A DNA stretch of 64,000 nt from Runella slithyformis DSM 19594 (GTDB taxonomy: Bacteria > Bacteroidota > Bacteroidia > Cytophagales > Spirosomataceae): positions 3,485,001 to 3,549,000 of the forward strand of contig NC_015703.1 in the NCBI RefSeq assembly GCF_000218895.1. Reading direction: 5' to 3'. Shown here piece after piece: positions 62,295 to 64,000 of the stretch (position 1 is the stretch's first letter; each line of letters starts with the position of its first letter). A program made the position numbers and the translations under genes. Below the pieces are notes generated by a model that ran no database searches, was not told where the DNA came from, and saw only the letters and a list, made by a program, of their open reading frames with translations.

Positions 62295-63584
62295 ATGAAC
62301 ATTCTAATCCTTGGTTCGGGCGGACGTGAACACGCTTTTGCGTGGAAAATCGCCCAAAGTCCACACTGTGATGAATTATATGTAGCCCCCGGCAATGCCG
62401 GTACAGCCCAGGTAGCAACAAATCTCCCCTTTAGCTATAATGACTTTGAAGCAATTGCGAAAGCAATTTCGGATTTAAAAATTAAATTAGTCATCGTAGG
62501 GCCGGAAGAGCCGCTGGTAAACGGTATCGTTGATTTTCTGAAAGCACGTCCCGAACTTTCGAGAGTCAAGATCGTAGGCCCGGATCGTTTAGGAGCACAG
62601 TTGGAAGGCAGCAAAGATTTTTCAAAAAATTTCATGATGAAGTATGCCATTCCAACGGCTGCTTCCCGTACGTTTACTTCCGAAACGCTCGAAGAAGGGC
62701 TTTGTTATTTGGAGAATCATGCTTTGCCTATTGTATTAAAAGCCGATGGCTTGGCGGCGGGCAAGGGTGTTATCATTGCAGAGTCTATCGCTACGGCCAA
62801 AGCCGCCATGGAGGATATGCTGGTTGGGGCTAAATTTGGCGATGCCGGAAACAAAGTGGTCGTTGAACAGTTTCTGAGAGGGATTGAACTGTCCGTTTTT
62901 GTGCTCACGGATGGCGTAAACTATAAAATTCTGCCGGAAGCCAAAGATTATAAACGAATCGGAGAGAAAGATACCGGTCCCAATACAGGCGGAATGGGGG
63001 CGGTGTCGCCGGTCGTATTTGCCGATGAAAATTTTCTGAGAAAAGTAGAAAATAAGATCGTTAAACCTACTTTAGCGGGCTTACAGGCCGAAGGGATTCG
63101 CTACGTCGGATTTATTTTTGTCGGTTTAATGAACGTAAAAGGAGAACCGTACGTCATTGAATACAATGCTCGCATGGGTGACCCCGAAACGGAAGTGGTA
63201 TTGCCGCGCATTCAATCCGATTTTGTAACGCTTCTGCTCGCGGCCGCCGATCAAAAACTGGCCGAAAGCGATTTTGTCATTTCGCCGCAAACGGCCGTAA
63301 CCACCGTAGTGGTTTCGGGAGGTTATCCTGACGCGTACGAAAAGGGCAAGATAATTGCAGAGTTAGAAAGAATAGAAGACGTGCTCGTCTTTCATGCCGG
63401 AACCGCCACCAATGGAAACGGGGAGATTCTCAGCAACGGAGGCCGTGTGTTGACTTTAACAGCTTTGGCAAATTCGCTCGAAGGAGCGGTCAATAAGTCG
63501 CAAAAAGCAGCAGCAACGGTACAATTTGAAGGAAAATACTATCGTAAAGATATTGGATTGGATTTGATCCGTTATAACGATTAG
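62295..63584 (+). CDS. purD: phosphoribosylamine-glycine ligase
   Basis: 429 residues from ATG 62295 (MNILILGSGGREHAFAW), which is the standard family start; an upstream ATG lies within the terminator stem. It makes glycinamide ribonucleotide, step two of purine synthesis. ATP-grasp features: KADGLAAGKGVIIAES, EQFLRGIELSVFVLTDG, TGPNTGGMGAVSPV and EYNARMGDPETEV. Confidence 0.96.
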   Translation: MNILILGSGGREHAFAWKIAQSPHCDELYVAPGNAGTAQVATNLPFSYNDFEAIAKAISDLKIKLVIVGPEEPLVNGIVDFLKARPELSRVKIVGPDRLGAQLEGSKDFSKNFMMKYAIPTAASRTFTSETLEEGLCYLENHALPIVLKADGLAAGKGVIIAESIATAKAAMEDMLVGAKFGDAGNKVVVEQFLRGIELSVFVLTDGVNYKILPEAKDYKRIGEKDTGPNTGGMGAVSPVVFADENFLRKVENKIVKPTLAGLQAEGIRYVGFIFVGLMNVKGEPYVIEYNARMGDPETEVVLPRIQSDFVTLLLAAADQKLAESDFVISPQTAVTTVVVSGGYPDAYEKGKIIAELERIEDVLVFHAGTATNGNGEILSNGGRVLTLTALANSLEGAVNKSQKAAATVQFEGKYYRKDIGLDLIRYND

Positions 63585-63646
63585 GGGATGGTGATTAGTG
63601 TATTGTGGTCAGCATTAAAATACTGACTACTGCTCGGGCAGCCCCG

Positions 63647-63674
63647 TCACTACTCACTACTCACTACTCACTAC
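63647..63674 (+). repeat. four perfect TCACTAC heptamers before the RicT-like gene
   Basis: TCACTAC occurs four times in a row, ending 11 nt before the ATG at 63686. A perfect short tandem repeat like this can change copy number and spacing. Confidence 0.8.
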
Positions 63675-63685
63675 TCTAATAAATT

Positions 63686-64000
63686 ATGTCCTGTAAATCA
63701 TGTTCAACCGGCGGCTGCGGTACTCGCGGACTGGATGGAAAAACGGCCGGTTGTCAAAATAACGGTGCCTGTGGAACGGGTGGCTGTAATAAAATGAACG
63801 TTTTTGATTGGCTCAGCGATATGGATGTGCCTTTGATGAAACGGTTTGACGTGGTAGAAGTGAAATTTAAGGGGGGAAGAAAAGAATACTTCCGCAACAT
63901 AAACCTACTGGATCTTCATACCGGCGACTATGTGGTCTGTGAAATGGCGTCCGGGTATCATATCGGTTCTGTGTCGTTGCAGGGGGACTTGGTTCGGCTG
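63686..64000 (+). CDS. PSP1/RicT-like protein, 5' part (runs off the window)
   Basis: 105 codons to the window edge. The N-terminus is rich in cysteine (CKSC, GGC, AGC, GAC, GGC), as in RicT-type proteins that share iron-sulfur clusters, followed by WLSDMDVP and the start of a PSP1 domain (DVVEVKFKGGRKEYFRN). RicT works with RicA/RicF in Bacillus; the bacteroidotal role is less clear. The C-terminal PSP1 motif lies beyond the window. Confidence 0.75.
   Translation, partial: MSCKSCSTGGCGTRGLDGKTAGCQNNGACGTGGCNKMNVFDWLSDMDVPLMKRFDVVEVKFKGGRKEYFRNINLLDLHTGDYVVCEMASGYHIGSVSLQGDLVRL

Overview
The window looks like chromosomal DNA of a Bacteroidota, most likely order Cytophagales (a Runella/Spirosoma-like bacterium; genus-level placement is inference). 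Supporting signs are a PorP/SprF-type protein, DUF4293, CarboxypepD_reg-like and LytTR proteins, HemJ, bacteroidotal -7 promoter boxes of the form TAnnTTTG, and mid-range GC. I saw no tRNA, rRNA or CRISPR.

Layout. 1-1070: a secreted-repeat lipoprotein. 1149-5055: a transposon dump in which an ISKra4-like element, an IS5-like remnant and an IS630-like element sit in or beside the two ends of a broken TlpA-like gene. 5131-11043: a peptide-export cluster made of a peptidase-C39 ABC transporter (with an in-frame TAG and an in-frame palindromic insertion), an HlyD-type adaptor, a cysteine-rich double-glycine-leader peptide and a secreted GH2-like protein that seems to lack its catalytic core. A duplicated scrap of the adaptor's 3' end closes this cluster. 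11158-18140: PorP/SprF, then the 2-oxoglutarate dehydrogenase genes sucA, sucB and lpdA. 18185-19456: an orphan McrC-like nuclease. 19570-24906: the rimP-nusA-infB operon. 25070-33852: mostly housekeeping genes (CPBP protease, DUF2007, cdsA, an lpxH-like gene, cupin, DinB/YfiT, DUF1232, tatA, gatA, an MltD-like transglycosylase). 33940-38259: hemJ, an HNH nuclease, a Gfo/Idh/MocA oxidoreductase, a membrane LytTR regulator and a seven-helix membrane protein, followed by a 102-bp tandem repeat array.

38858-49732 (minus strand) is a complete potassium (Kdp) locus: a sigma54-type response regulator, a well-formed sigma54 promoter, a 28-residue micropeptide, kdpF, kdpA, kdpB, kdpC, a porin, a KdpD sensor half and a separate histidine kinase. 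A TumE-like toxin-antitoxin pair with its own promoter lies antisense between kdpA and kdpB. 49807-64000 holds galU, an M28 peptidase, thrB, a HEPN/MNT pair, an esterase, folK, a flavin amine oxidase, yifB/comM, DUF4293, recQ, purD and the start of a RicT/PSP1-like gene.

Three repeat families recur. G/C-rich palindromes occur between genes and, in two places, in frame inside proteins (C39 transporter and KdpA). Period-7 microrepeats usually lie just upstream of start codons. Longer tandem or direct repeats lie at 38271-38832 and 52257-52456. The most interesting parts are the C39/double-glycine peptide cluster with its pseudo-enzyme partner, the sigma54-driven split Kdp system carrying an antisense toxin module, and the coding palindromes.
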